Of a DNA stretch of 64,000 bases, positions 1-10,400 are shown piece after piece. The notes beneath the pieces were generated by a model. That model saw only the letters and a program-made list of their open reading frames with translations. It was not told the DNA's origin and searched no databases. Each line of letters opens with the position of its first letter. Position 1 is the first letter of the stretch. The stretch is from an uncultured Clostridia bacterium. GTDB taxonomy: Bacteria > Bacillota > Clostridia > UBA1381. The stretch is from positions 24,966-88,965 of the forward strand of contig CAKSQL010000008.1 of the NCBI GenBank assembly GCA_934486735.1, in the 5' to 3' direction. The translations under genes and the position numbers were made by a program.

Positions 1-640
1 AAAGGTAAAACCAGCCCTTGTTTTCATTATAGGTCAGCTCGTTTGCAACAGCGGCATAGGATATATCGATTTTCAATATATCATTGCATCTGCCGTTGTA
101 AGTCAGCCGCCTTACTATGCTTATTCGGCTTTTGCCGATAGAGCTGTCATAATATGATATAACCGCATACTCATTCCCTGTTTCGTTAAATCTGCGATAC
201 CATTCCTCATTACTTTTTATATCGGATATCTTAAACAGCGTGCCGCTCCTGTAGAGCTTGTCGTTATAAGTGTAAATCTTTACCGATTCAATAAAATCAT
301 AAATCATGCAATAACGGTCTATATTGCTTATCTCACCGGCGTTGTCTATAAGCTCTTGAATTGAGCCGCCGTCCATAGTCAGATTGTTTCTGAGAACATT
401 ATCGTAATAAATTTCATCGCTCAGCATTCTTGCGTGATCTATTACTCTTTCCACCGCGTCGGCAGTCACATCTACGTCGAATGTAATTTCATCGATATTA
501 TTCTTTTTGATATGATTGCGTATCGATACGCAGTAGAATGTCCCGATAATAAGCATGGGAAAGAAAATGCTGATAATATAGACTATCATCATTTTCTTTC
601 TGAAGTTCATATTTTTAAAAGAAATAAATTTATTTTTCAT
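1..640 (-). CDS. YesM-like sensor histidine kinase, N-terminal part (cut by left window edge)
   Basis: About 213 codons are visible; the C-terminal part lies outside the window. The protein begins with a basic stretch, then one membrane segment (about residues 18-39, IVYIISIFFPMLIIG), then a hydrophilic domain rich in acidic and aromatic residues, with no second membrane segment yet. This is the usual N-terminal layout of YesM/LytS-type kinases, which carry an extracellular Cache-like sensor followed by HAMP and a His_kinase domain. The HAMP and kinase parts are not seen here, so the family call rests on the architecture and on the neighbouring LplB/LplC-type permeases, with which such kinases are commonly paired. 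The start at 640 has a weak AGAAAG site; an in-frame ATG at 667 lacks any ribosome binding site. A consensus-like promoter lies just upstream at 691-719. Inferred role: sensing of xylo-oligosaccharides to control the locus. Confidence 0.7.
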   Translation of the reverse strand, partial: MKNKFISFKNMNFRKKMMIVYIISIFFPMLIIGTFYCVSIRNHIKKNNIDEITFDVDVTADAVERVIDHARMLSDEIYYDNVLRNNLTMDGGSIQELIDNAGEISNIDRYCMIYDFIESVKIYTYNDKLYRSGTLFKISDIKSNEEWYRRFNETGNEYAVISYYDSSIGKSRISIVRRLTYNGRCNDILKIDISYAAVANELTYNENKGWFYL

Positions 641-690
641 AGCTTTCTGCAACAATAGTGCCGGCATAAAAAATTCAAACTCTTATGCCT

Positions 691-719
691 ATTATAACAC
701 ATTATTTTCATTTTGTCAT
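691..719 (-). promoter_or_regulatory. sigma-A promoter for the sensor kinase gene
   Basis: On the minus strand a -35 box ATGACA (714-719) is separated by exactly 17 bases from a perfect -10 TATAAT (691-696), preceded by an extended TGn element. The -35 box overlaps the stop codon of the upstream permease gene, so the kinase can be transcribed independently of the transporter. Confidence 0.7.
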
Positions 720-1615
720 CCCTTAATCGAACCAATCATAACACCTTTTACAAAATATTTCTGCACAAACGGGAACACGAGCCAAACAGGCAGACATGCC
801 ACCATGATTCCCGCGTATTTTATGCTTTCGGAAAGTGCGTCAAGCTGTGAGCCGCCTCCGCCCGATGCCGCAACGCTGGTAGTATTTCCGAAAAGTATTT
901 CCTTTAAAACCAGCTGCAGCGGATATTTTTTTGCGTCGCCGAGGTAAAGATATGCCGAGAACCAACTGTTCCACGCCGCAACTCCGTAGTAGAGTGCCAA
1001 AACTGCGAGGATTGACTTCGACACCGGCAGCACTATCGAAAGAATAAATCTTATATTTCCGCAGCCGTCTATCTGCGCCGCTTCAAGCAGCTCCTTCGGT
1101 ATTGTCGTCTGGAAAAACGTTCTTGCGATTATGACATTGTACGCACTCAAAAGACTCGGCAGTATAATCGACCATCTGCTGTCTATCAGATTCAAGTTCT
1201 TTATCAGGATATACATCGGTACAATACCGCCCGAAAAGAGCATTGTGAAGGTCAGAAGAAACATAAATATCTTCTTACCCACCAAATCTTCACGCGAAAG
1301 CGGATACGCAAACATTATATTAACTATAACAGCCAGAACCGTTATCATTCCGGTATAGAAAATCGTGTTGGCATAACCTGTCAAAATTTTTGAATCGTGC
1401 AATATAGCCGCGTATCCTGCAAGGCTGAAGCCCTTGGGCAGCATAAACACCTTGCCCTTTAAAACCTCTGTCGGCTCGGATATCGATGCCGAAATCAGGT
1501 TGCACAGAGGAATAAGCACCGCAATGAGTATAATCAATGCGATTATGTCCACGACTGCATAAAATATTTTATCGCTTATGCTTAATCTTAAATAGTCCTT
1601 TATTTTAGCTTTCAT
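716..1615 (-). CDS. CUT1-family sugar ABC transporter permease (LplC/YtcP-like)
   Basis: A 299-residue inner-membrane permease with about six hydrophobic segments. The cytoplasmic EAA loop that contacts the ATPase is seen as EAAQIDGCGNIRFILSIVLP, about two thirds along the chain. The ending (VQKYFVKGVMIGSIKG) is the characteristic C-terminus of the LplC/YtcP branch of carbohydrate permeases. It forms the importer with the second permease (1629-2561) and the lipoprotein (2623-4287). No MsmX-type ATPase is encoded nearby, as is usual for this family, whose members share a general ATPase encoded elsewhere. The start at 1615 is preceded by a strong site (AAGGAGGGG). Substrate inferred from context: oligosaccharides released from xylan. 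Confidence 0.93.
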   Translation of the reverse strand: MKAKIKDYLRLSISDKIFYAVVDIIALIILIAVLIPLCNLISASISEPTEVLKGKVFMLPKGFSLAGYAAILHDSKILTGYANTIFYTGMITVLAVIVNIMFAYPLSREDLVGKKIFMFLLTFTMLFSGGIVPMYILIKNLNLIDSRWSIILPSLLSAYNVIIARTFFQTTIPKELLEAAQIDGCGNIRFILSIVLPVSKSILAVLALYYGVAAWNSWFSAYLYLGDAKKYPLQLVLKEILFGNTTSVAASGGGGSQLDALSESIKYAGIMVACLPVWLVFPFVQKYFVKGVMIGSIKG

Positions 1616-1628
1616 CTGCTTCCCCTCC

Positions 1629-2561
1629 TTACCACAAGCTTGAATTGCTCAATTTCTTCGAAATTGCATTTACCGTCACAATCAGAACGAAATTGATTAC
1701 CGAGTTGAAAAGACCTATCGCGGTACCGTACGAATAATCTGTCGATGTCGACAGCGCCGACTTATACGAATATGTCGAGATTACTTCACTGGCGCTTAGA
1801 TTCAGCGAGTTTTGCATAAGCAGAATCTGCTCGTAGCTTATCGACATCATCGAACCGACCTTAAGAATGAGAAGTATTACAAAGGTCGGAAGAATAACCG
1901 GCAGGTCTATATGTATCAGCTTTTTAAAGCGGCTCGCACCGTCGATATCGGCCGCCTCGTAAAGGTCTGTATCGACACTTGCAAGTGCGGCAATATATAT
2001 AATTGTGTTCCAGCCCAAGTTCTGCCATATAAGCGACCAGACATAGAGGCTCGGGAACGCTTTCGGGTTCGCCATTACATCGGTTGCCTTCACGCCGATA
2101 AGCTCGCAGAATTTTCCGTATATTCCGACGCTCGGGTTTAAAGCCTGAGTAAGAATTGCTACCATTACCACAGTTGAGATAAAATGCGGCATATAGGTTA
2201 TAAACTGAACTGTTTTTTTGTAAGTCTTTGAATATATCGCATTCAAAGCCAGTGCGAAAAACATCGTGAAAACCGGTTCTACCAAAACCTGATAGAACGA
2301 AATCGAGAGTGTGTTTTTAAATACATTGAAAAACTTCGGCGTTGTAAAAAGTCTTTGGAAGTTATCCAATCCTACCCACGGGCTGTGCCAGATTCCTCCC
2401 GAAGCCGTAAACTTCTTAAAAGCAATCTGAAGCCCCAGCATGGGATAATAGCTGAACACAAGCAGCAGAACCAAAGGAATTATCATGAGCACATACAAAT
2501 CCCAGTTTTTGTATATGTCTCTTTTTAAAGTTTTGCGTCTTAAATCATTGCTCTTTTTCAC
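1629..2561 (-). CDS. CUT1-family sugar ABC transporter permease (LplB-like)
   Basis: A 310-residue permease with a basic cytoplasmic N-terminus, six predicted membrane segments and the EAA loop EAADIDGASRFKKLIHIDLP. The N-terminal pattern LVFSYYPMLGLQIAFKKF and the later VNAISKKLSNSSLW ending are typical of LplB-type permeases. It partners the LplC-like permease 13 bases downstream. A stem-loop (2585-2611) separates it from the upstream binding-protein gene, an arrangement commonly found where the binding protein must be made in excess over the membrane subunits. The ribosome binding site is AAAAAGGAG. Confidence 0.93.
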   Translation of the reverse strand: MKKSNDLRRKTLKRDIYKNWDLYVLMIIPLVLLLVFSYYPMLGLQIAFKKFTASGGIWHSPWVGLDNFQRLFTTPKFFNVFKNTLSISFYQVLVEPVFTMFFALALNAIYSKTYKKTVQFITYMPHFISTVVMVAILTQALNPSVGIYGKFCELIGVKATDVMANPKAFPSLYVWSLIWQNLGWNTIIYIAALASVDTDLYEAADIDGASRFKKLIHIDLPVILPTFVILLILKVGSMMSISYEQILLMQNSLNLSASEVISTYSYKSALSTSTDYSYGTAIGLFNSVINFVLIVTVNAISKKLSNSSLW

Positions 2562-2584
2562 GTTACAAACTCCTTTTTAATGCA

Positions 2585-2611
2585 GGGACTGCATTTTTAT
2601 GATGCAGTCCC
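2585..2611 (-). other. intercistronic stem-loop between binding protein and permease genes
   Basis: Perfect 10-bp arms (2585-2594 and 2602-2611) enclose a 7-base loop. No T-run follows on the minus strand, so it is not a simple terminator. Its position just after the binding-protein stop codon fits an mRNA-stabilising or partially attenuating hairpin that raises binding protein relative to permease. Confidence 0.7.
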
Positions 2612-2622
2612 GCTGCCGATTG

Positions 2623-4287
2623 TTATTCTGCCATCTTATTAAAGTTGTCATATCCCTTTTGCACAAGCTCGAGATATCTGTCCACATTAAGCTTTTTGAG
2701 TCCGTCCTGGAAGCTGTCCCACTCCGCATCGACATCCTTTTCACCGGTTATGAATCTTGAAGTGGTTTCGCTCACAAGCGACGAAATATCGGTACGCAGA
2801 GCTTCAAGCTCATCCATTTCGTCATTGCTCAAAGTAATCTGATTAAGTGTAAGTATATTTTTCGGACCCTTTCCGTCATAAGCTGTCAAAGCCTTTGCCT
2901 TTACATACTCGCCGTCCAAAACGTCTCCGTTCCATGCCATCGTATCACTGATAGCCGATGAACGGAACGCGGGATTATACTGGAACCAATGTGAATTTTG
3001 CGTAGCTCCGTACGGAAGCTTTGCAAGGATTCTTGCCTTGAAGCCAAGGTCTCCGAAAAGTGCCGGAGTGTTTTCGTCAACTTCTTCCCAATCCTGACCC
3101 TTAACGCCGTAGCGGCAGAAGATTGACGCTTCTTCGCTCATCATGAAGTCCATAAGTCTGAATGCAGCCAGCGGATGCTTACAGAACTTTGTTATAATTC
3201 CCGAGCAGCCGACCGTGTGCGGACTCTTTAATGCATATGCCGTACCGTCCGGACCTTTCAAAGGCGGCAGAGCAACATATTCGCCGAGTCTTTCCGAGCC
3301 TGACAGGAACAAGCTGTCCGGCGAACCCGATGCAAATGCTCCGACAACATTGTCGTCACTGTTGCAGATACTTCTCAAAACCTCGCTGTTCTGAGTGTAG
3401 CACTGCATGTCGATAAGTCCGTCCTTAACCATTTGTGCAATAGCCTTTGTTGCCTCTTTATACTTATCCGATGTAAAGCTGAGCGATACCTTTTGATTGT
3501 CGTCAACAACATAGCCGTCCGCATAGTCATCATAGATAAATGAGTTTCTCAAAAAGTTTATCGGTTTTTCGTTCCATCCGTCTTTACTGCCGGTGAAGCC
3601 AATCTCGTCAGCCTTGCCGTTGCCGTTCGGATCCTGCGTCTTAAAGGCTTTCATTACCTTTATAAAATCATCCAGAGTCTCGGGAACTTCAAGTCCGAGC
3701 TTGTCAAGCCATTTCTTGTTTATAAATGCCTTTCCGCCGTAAACATTTCCCTCCTGCTCGATTATATGCGGCATGAAATATCTCTTCCCGTCGGCGGTTT
3801 TCAGCCAGCCGTCAAGATTTTCAACCTTTGTATTTTTGTACACGTCCTTCATCCAATAGCCGTAGTTGTCGATATACTCCGACAAATCAAGGATTGTACC
3901 CTCCTTGCCATATTGAAGAATCGTCTTTTTGTCAAGACCGAAGCCGCACAAAATATCCGGCATTTCCGCGCCCGATGCAAGCATTACATTAACCTTGTCA
4001 TAGCCGCCGCTGGCAGGATAAAGCACAAACTTCAAATCAATATTTGTCTTTTCTTCAAGATACTTTGTAAAAGCGTTTGTGTCAAAATCCTCAACCTTTG
4101 ATGTCGCTAAAATTCCGACCGTAAGCTCCTCCTTTTCTTTAACTATCGGCAGCTCGCCCGGAGCTGTCACATTTTCGTCAGGTACAACCGCGCTCGACGC
4201 CGCTTCCTGAGTGTTGTTTTTTCCGCATGATGCCAGCATTGTAACAGCCATAACCGCCGCCAGCGCCGCTGATACTCTCCTTTTCAT
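2623..4287 (-). CDS. extracellular solute-binding lipoprotein (LplA-like, family 1)
   Basis: A 554-residue secreted lipoprotein. The signal sequence ends in a lipobox, LASC, with Cys21 as the lipidation site. The mature part has the long architecture of LplA/YtcQ-type sugar-binding proteins (about 500-560 residues), including GFDLMDF-type helices near residues 370-385 and ELTVGILATS near the mature N-terminus. The chosen ATG at 4287 lies 8 bases after AAAGGAGA; an upstream in-frame ATG at 4305 would place that ribosome binding site inside the coding region. It should deliver oligosaccharides to the two permeases immediately downstream. The upstream neighbour is a CBM9 protein, supporting xylan-derived ligands, but the ligand is inferred only from context. 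Confidence 0.92.
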   Translation of the reverse strand: MKRRVSAALAAVMAVTMLASCGKNNTQEAASSAVVPDENVTAPGELPIVKEKEELTVGILATSKVEDFDTNAFTKYLEEKTNIDLKFVLYPASGGYDKVNVMLASGAEMPDILCGFGLDKKTILQYGKEGTILDLSEYIDNYGYWMKDVYKNTKVENLDGWLKTADGKRYFMPHIIEQEGNVYGGKAFINKKWLDKLGLEVPETLDDFIKVMKAFKTQDPNGNGKADEIGFTGSKDGWNEKPINFLRNSFIYDDYADGYVVDDNQKVSLSFTSDKYKEATKAIAQMVKDGLIDMQCYTQNSEVLRSICNSDDNVVGAFASGSPDSLFLSGSERLGEYVALPPLKGPDGTAYALKSPHTVGCSGIITKFCKHPLAAFRLMDFMMSEEASIFCRYGVKGQDWEEVDENTPALFGDLGFKARILAKLPYGATQNSHWFQYNPAFRSSAISDTMAWNGDVLDGEYVKAKALTAYDGKGPKNILTLNQITLSNDEMDELEALRTDISSLVSETTSRFITGEKDVDAEWDSFQDGLKKLNVDRYLELVQKGYDNFNKMAE

Positions 4288-4318
4288 ATTTTGGTCTCCT
4301 TTCACAAACCCATATTTT

Positions 4319-5392
4319 TTATTTATTCACAAATACTGCGCCCTGAATATTATCGAATGCCACCTCTGCGCCCAAAAGCTCGGAAACGAACCTTAACGGA
4401 ACCATGAGTCTGTCATTCTTAATCTGCAGCGGCACATCCGAAACAACCGTCTCGCCGTTTACCGATATTTCATTGCTGCCGATCGGCATTATGATAAGCT
4501 TTTTGTTGCCTATAACATATGCCGCTCTTTCGTCCGCATTGTAGGTAACGCCTGCGCCGAGAGCCTCGAATATCGCACGCATCGGCACAATTGTTCTGTC
4601 ATTTTCGATAATCGGGTCAATACCCTCGGTGTTGAGCTCCTTTGCATTTACCGAGACCTTAACCGGCGATACTCCGTCCCATTTCGGATAATAGTCACCC
4701 AAATCCAGTCTGAGCGCTCCGAAATCGTCTGTGTACTGCCAGTTATTTTCTCTCTCGCTCCACCAGCCTGCGCAAAATGTTCTCTGACCGTTGCTGTCGC
4801 CATCGTTTACCTGAATATCAAAGCCGATAATTGTATCCTTTGCAGGAACAATCTGCAGCCAGGGAGCTTTCAGCTCCACATAATATTTTCCTTTTGCGTC
4901 CTCGCGGCGCGCAACACCTTCAAACTTTGTCGGTGCATTCAAGCCCTGCGAATGCTTTCCCTCGATTGTGACACGATACTGAGCGTCGTTATCGTCGGGA
5001 GTACGATTTCTCGACAAATCCTCGTCTATAAAAACCTCGAAGCCGTCCGACATATACTGATCCTTTCCCACGCACGCCGGGGTTTCCTCGTCAATCTCTG
5101 CAAAGACATAAAGCCCGGTATTGTCCCAGCACATCCATGCATATCCGCGTGAACCGTCCGGCGCAGTACAGTTTACTTTTATGGTTGTACCCGAATATAT
5201 CTTTGATTCCTCGCTGTAGCAATCGTCCTTTATACCGTCGAGCACCGGTGTGCCGTAATACGCAACCGGCATTTTCTCAACAGGTATAGGAAGATTTGCT
5301 GTCTTGTCCTCCCCGGCGTCCGCCGCCAGTGCGCCAATCGGCGCACCGGCAAGCATAAGACAGCCGAGCAGAATACTGATGATTTTTTTCAT
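4319..5392 (-). CDS. secreted CBM9-like protein with C-terminal stalk (copper amine oxidase-like) domain
   Basis: A 357-residue secreted protein with signal peptide (residues 1-23, cleavage near ALAAD). Residues about 40-235 resemble family 9 carbohydrate-binding modules: a VLDGIKDDCY start, AWMCWDNTGLYVFAEI, a DGFEVFID strand and a RVTIEGK strand. CBM9 modules bind reducing ends of xylan and cellulose chains in characterised xylanases. Residues about 248-357 form the stalk domain often called copper amine oxidase N-terminal-like, with the paired signatures RTIVPMRAIFEALGA and RLMVPLRFVSELLGA. There is no catalytic domain, so the likely job is glycan capture at the cell surface. It sits 18 bases after the 5411-7273 gene. 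Confidence 0.85.
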   Translation of the reverse strand: MKKIISILLGCLMLAGAPIGALAADAGEDKTANLPIPVEKMPVAYYGTPVLDGIKDDCYSEESKIYSGTTIKVNCTAPDGSRGYAWMCWDNTGLYVFAEIDEETPACVGKDQYMSDGFEVFIDEDLSRNRTPDDNDAQYRVTIEGKHSQGLNAPTKFEGVARREDAKGKYYVELKAPWLQIVPAKDTIIGFDIQVNDGDSNGQRTFCAGWWSERENNWQYTDDFGALRLDLGDYYPKWDGVSPVKVSVNAKELNTEGIDPIIENDRTIVPMRAIFEALGAGVTYNADERAAYVIGNKKLIIMPIGSNEISVNGETVVSDVPLQIKNDRLMVPLRFVSELLGAEVAFDNIQGAVFVNK

Positions 5393-5410
5393 GCTCTTGC
5401 TCCTTATTTT

Positions 5411-7273
5411 TTAGTCCTCCAAAATTACCGAACCCTGTCCGTACTTAATAACATTATGAAGCGGATTTTGTGTGCCGCTTATCCATGTAAAGATTTTGAA
5501 ATAAGGCACGCTGCCCTCGTTTGTGATTCCGCCCTCGGGTACATTCATGATGATTGTCTTTTTACCCAAAACGTTGTCAGCACTTGCTGTTCCGATTGCG
5601 TAAAGCTTCTTTGTTCCCTCAGTATCGAGTGCGTCAAACGCTCCCGATGCTGCAAAAATATTCTTTGCTTCCGGCCCGTAAACAACAGCTGTATCTACAA
5701 GCTGATGGTCTGCTTCTACCGAGCTGTCCGCTGCCATTGTGAAGCTGATATCGTCAAAATATGTGCGTGCGTCATTGTTATAAAATTCTCCGTCATACGG
5801 CGACCAGATACCCCATACTCTGCCTGTCAGAAGTGCCAGTGTTGCATAGCCTTCTTCATCAAAACAAGCGTCTGTGAGCGAAATGTTACATGTGATTGTC
5901 GACCACCATGAGCTGATTCTCTGAAGCTCTGTCGAAACTGCCGCATCGCTTATTGCGTCTGTCGGCTGAGTTCTGTTGTCTATAAGCTTTTTCCCGCTAT
6001 ACACCGCTGCCCAGAGTCTTTCCGCAATACTTGTTACATCTCCCGGTGCTGTGACTGTGAATTTCAAAGTATAGTCTCCTGTCGGGAACTGAGCCTTGTT
6101 GATATAATACTTGATTCCTGCAACATGGTCGTTGTCTCTCTTGTTTATACCGATACATTTTGTGCTGTCCTGTGCGGGATTTCCGCTGATGTTCGAAATA
6201 CTGTTCTTTTTAGCGGCTGCATCTACCGTTGCTACGTCGTCATTTGTCAGATATCTTGCAGCATCGCTATCGTTTGTTCTGAGCCAGCCGTCTGAGTCGT
6301 CCTCAAAATTCCATGCGCCGCCGACCGCATATTGATTATTGACGATTTCACTGACTTCGCTGCCCTCATCGTCAACAGGAACGAGCTTGATATTGTCTAA
6401 GAACAGCTTTGTTCCTGCGGCAGGATATGCACCCAAACCGTCGTCAAATTTTGCAGCGCCGACATAAAGAATTACCTCGCCATTCTCATAATCGGACGTC
6501 TTTGCAAAAATCGGAGTCTCCGACTCAAAATGCTGCCATGTTTCGTCAACAATTTCCCCGATTTTTCTTGCATTTTCCGGAGATTTTTCATTATTTGCCT
6601 TAGGATGCGCGTCAAATGCATACGGATCACTGTTAGAACCGCCTCTTTCTATTGACGTTTCCTCTCTTGCCGATGGTGTTCCGAAGCCTGCATACAAGAA
6701 CAATTTGTCTACATTGCCGCTGGCGTATCTCGGAAGTGAAGCATATGCATCGCAGGAGAACTTATATTTCTGTCCCGGGATTATCTTTGTGTCCTGAAGC
6801 TTTATACAGCTGCCGACAACTCTTACCGGCTTACCGTTGGATGAGAGAGCTGCCAAAACAGATGTTCCCTTGCCTGTTTTTTCTTCATCGGTAAATACCT
6901 TTTTGTTTTCATCCTTAAGACCATTCGGGTACAAATCCAAAGCCCTGTTCCAGCCGGCATCGCTTTCCGTCTTTGCATAAATGTTGTCGATCCCGGTGAT
7001 TAATGACGGAAATGAAAAATCCGCATTTGACGGCTGCATTGCAGACCAGCCGCCGCTTTCGATTTCATCGTTGAATTTGCCCCAGTATGTTGCCTCGCCC
7101 CGTGCGCTCCAGTCGTGTTTTACAACCGGGGGCGGCGCAGCCTGGCTTGCATCTTCAAAATCCCACAAAAGTGTTCCCGTTGCATTGTCCACCGGCGATG
7201 CCGCAAAAGCCGCAAACGGTGCTGCCATCGATGCGGCAATTGCAGCCGCGCATAATATCGCAATTTTTTTCAT
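5411..7273 (-). CDS. secreted multimodular protein with carbohydrate-binding-like modules
   Basis: A 620-residue secreted protein with a signal peptide ending near AAFAAS (residue 25). Residues about 33-302 form one module beginning LLWDFED and containing LYAGFGTPSAR and a closing LFLDNIKLVP strand. Residues about 320-515 form a second module starting AWNFEDDSDGW and ending YFDDISFTM, related to a module in the 7414-12309 xylanase. The last 95 residues contain FKIFTWISGTQNPLHN, resembling the C-terminal appendage seen in many clostridial surface glycosidases. No catalytic domain is recognisable. The beta-rich, WxFE-to-DNI/DDI pattern suggests CBM4/9/22-like sandwiches. Start supported by GAGGAGG. 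A stem-loop lies upstream at 7337-7398. Confidence 0.75.
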   Translation of the reverse strand: MKKIAILCAAAIAASMAAPFAAFAASPVDNATGTLLWDFEDASQAAPPPVVKHDWSARGEATYWGKFNDEIESGGWSAMQPSNADFSFPSLITGIDNIYAKTESDAGWNRALDLYPNGLKDENKKVFTDEEKTGKGTSVLAALSSNGKPVRVVGSCIKLQDTKIIPGQKYKFSCDAYASLPRYASGNVDKLFLYAGFGTPSAREETSIERGGSNSDPYAFDAHPKANNEKSPENARKIGEIVDETWQHFESETPIFAKTSDYENGEVILYVGAAKFDDGLGAYPAAGTKLFLDNIKLVPVDDEGSEVSEIVNNQYAVGGAWNFEDDSDGWLRTNDSDAARYLTNDDVATVDAAAKKNSISNISGNPAQDSTKCIGINKRDNDHVAGIKYYINKAQFPTGDYTLKFTVTAPGDVTSIAERLWAAVYSGKKLIDNRTQPTDAISDAAVSTELQRISSWWSTITCNISLTDACFDEEGYATLALLTGRVWGIWSPYDGEFYNNDARTYFDDISFTMAADSSVEADHQLVDTAVVYGPEAKNIFAASGAFDALDTEGTKKLYAIGTASADNVLGKKTIIMNVPEGGITNEGSVPYFKIFTWISGTQNPLHNVIKYGQGSVILED

Positions 7274-7336
7274 AATTCTTTTCCTCCTCTAAATTTAAAA
7301 TAAAAGCTTATATTATTCAAATTATCTTCCCGGTTT

Positions 7337-7398
7337 TGAAAAGCGGAAAATTGTCTCTTTCCTCCCCTCCTCGGATTGTTCCGATTCTCCGCTTTTCA
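7337..7398 (-). other. intercistronic stem-loop
   Basis: Arms of 11 bp (7337-7347 and 7388-7398) flank a 40-base loop that itself contains a small ATCGGA/TCCGAT inverted repeat. It lies in the 140-base gap between the large xylanase gene and the next secreted protein. No T-run follows, so a processing, stabilising or regulatory mRNA structure is more likely than a terminator. Confidence 0.6.
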
Positions 7399-7413
7399 TT
7401 TGGGACAGTATAA

Positions 7414-10400
7414 TTAATGAATACTTATATCGTCAAAGCACAGATATGTTTTCTTATTTGTTTTTATTCCGCCCGGCATGCACAAATACAATGACGTGTA
7501 TCCGTCCTCAAAATCCGATGCCTTGGGCGTTATCTGCACGCTATACTCCGTCCACTCGGTCGCTGTATTGCCGCAGTTGATACCATTCAGCAGGAACGCC
7601 GCCGCGCTGTCATCGCCTTTTATCAGCGTGCTCGGCTTTGTAAACGCTGCATAAATCGGACGTCCCGCTTCACCTGCCGGATTGCTGCCTTCAAACTTTG
7701 TCTTAAAGGTGAGCGTATACGTCTTGCCCGGCTTGTAAAGCTCGCCGCTTAACTTAATTCTGATGCCCTCGTTATCGGACTCTCTCCAGCGGCGTACACA
7801 TCTCATATATCCTCCGCCCTCGCCGTCGTCCAGGATAATCGGCTGAACATCATACTGTTCCGGTACACTTCGTGTCCACGAACCCATATTAAAGCTGAAA
7901 GTTATATCGCTTTCATAGTCAAAATGCCATTCGGTTTTGCCGAACAAAAGCTTTGCCTCAGGATAGCGTTCGTAAAATTCTTCCTCACTGCTTGCTATCG
8001 CCCAGAACATCGGTTTCGGATTGAAGTTTCTGTCGAAAAGTCCCGGATAATCAGTCTTAAAGGTATTGAGGAATGCATATCTGTCTGTGAATGTCCAGAA
8101 CGTCACACGCTCGATATCGTCAGAAAATTCCTTGAATACCTCGAACATGTCGCGCAGCAATATCGCCTGTTCAAACTCACGCATTTTTGTGATACCTTTT
8201 TCGAACTTTTTCTGAGAAGCTTCGTTAGGCTCAAAGCTGTGTGCCTGGAAGTCTACCTCCGAGATGTCGAGTCCGAGACCGGTTGCTGTGTACATTTCAA
8301 TCGATTCGCGCACATACGACGGATCCATATCCGGCGTAAGATGAGTCTGAAGTCCGATTTTGTCAACCAGCTTTTGTCCGCCGGCAACATTGTTCGGCGC
8401 GTTCATGTCGCTCAAAATTTGCAGGAATGCCGCTCTTTTTGTTGACTGGTCCTCAAAATCGTTTAATCTCAGCTCGGTATCCGGATTCACATCGCGTGCA
8501 TATTTGTACATCCACTGCGCATAGTCCGGACCGATAACCTTGTAAAAGTCAACGCTTGTCACTCCGTCCGAGGTCACGCGATATGCTCCGCAGCCGTTGG
8601 GGTCGATCCAGTTTGCCGAAATTTCATTTGCGATATCCCAAACGGCGATACGCCAGTTTTTGTAATCGTCATAAGGAATCAGCGAACCATCATCAAGATA
8701 ATAGTTTTCCGCCTCTCCCTTTCCGTCGAAATGGTTCAGCATAAACTCGATATCGTCCTTTATTATCTTCAGCATGCCGTCTCTGTCGAGCAGATTTCCG
8801 TTTTCATCCGAAAAATTCTTTACTTCTGAGCTGTGTCCCCAAAGTGTGTGACCCGCTATATCGGTAAGCCCGTTTTTGTAGCAGAAGTACATCATTCTGT
8901 TCGCGGTGTCCATGCAATACGGCTGATCAAAGCCGTTGCGGCGAATCCAGCCCTTTTTGAAAGCTCCGTCCGAAACTGTCGTGTTGAAGTTCTTCCAGAA
9001 AAGTCTTGCATAGGGACTTGTGTTGTTGTCTCCGCACATCTGATTTCCGTTGCACGCACCAAGCTTGAAATAATCCTTATATACATCCTTTAATGCAGGA
9101 GTGTCCTTGTTAACGTCCCAGTCGGCTTGATTTGTACTCTGCTCATACGGAGTTGATGAAAGTCCGTCCAGTATATACCCTGCATAATTGCCGGTATCGG
9201 AGTCGTCCTTTCTGTAGCCCTCGCCGTCGGTTGTGACAACAAAATCGTCAACATAGAACGATGTTTTGCTTATCTCGGACAGATTCAGAACTATCTTGCT
9301 GTAGTCAGATGCATTATATTGCGAAAGGTCAATGCTCTGCGATATTTTCGCCCAATTCTTGCCGCCCTTAACTCTTGTGATTCCCAGATTCTTCTTGATT
9401 GCGGACGCGCTCTCATCACTCGGAGTAAGCGTTACCGCCGCAAGATATGTCTTGATTGTTGCGTCGGGCACGCTCTCGTCACTTCTCACATATGCATTTA
9501 GCGTCACCTTTTTGCCTGCAAGCTTTAAGGAATCTATCTGGATTCCGCTTGTTGCCGCCGTACGGTTATATATGTACAGGCTCTTGCGTCCGCCTATCGC
9601 ATAGCCGTTTACAAAAGAGTACTCTGCACCGTCCGAAATCTCAACATATGGCAGTATCTCATGCTCAAAGCCTGCCTGATATACCATTCCCGACGCCGTG
9701 ATTGTCTCGGTCGGGTACGCCGTCAGTCTGTCGAACGCTGTTTTGTCATATTCTCCGAGAGTTGAAATTATGTGATTTTTCTCATCTCTTGCCGAGATTT
9801 TTACAGTGTAATCGCTGTCGGCAGGAACGGATATTTCAAAGCTTGTTCCTATTCCCTCGTCGTACACGCTGCCGGAATTGTTATAAACAGCTGCGACAAG
9901 TGTTTTTCCGTCATTTGCTGCAAGCCTTGCCGTCCGCTTGCCGTTCGGATATTCTGACGGAGCTTCAAGCTCGTTATATCTGTTCTTGCTTGTGTCTGTC
10001 CATGCGCTTTCCCAATCACATTCAAGCTCGCCGTCGCGGTACACCTCCGCAGCGCTTATTTCATTGCAGAGCGGAGTGAGATTTCCTTTTGTCCACATAT
10101 AAAGCTTCAAACTCGGCGACTCTGTGCCCATTGGAATTTCATTTGTAAATGCCGAATGATTTACTCCCGAGAATTTTCCCTTGTCCGCACTGACCGACTT
10201 TAAAGTGTTGCCGTCTTTCAATGCCGCGATTGTCATTCCGCCTGCCAGCTCATAGTCGAATATGCTTGTTACATATCCCGATACGCTCTTTCCGCTTTTA
10301 AGCTCCGGCCGGTTCTGCGCTGTGAACGAAATCTCGTCCAGATACAGGCGCTCGCCCAAATCCATCTGTCCCGGTCCGGTATAAATCACAAGTGTGCAAT

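Noticed and set aside
2585..2611. Rho-independent terminator after the binding-protein gene
   Set aside because: The hairpin is strong but no T-run follows on the minus strand, and the permease genes directly downstream have no promoter of their own.
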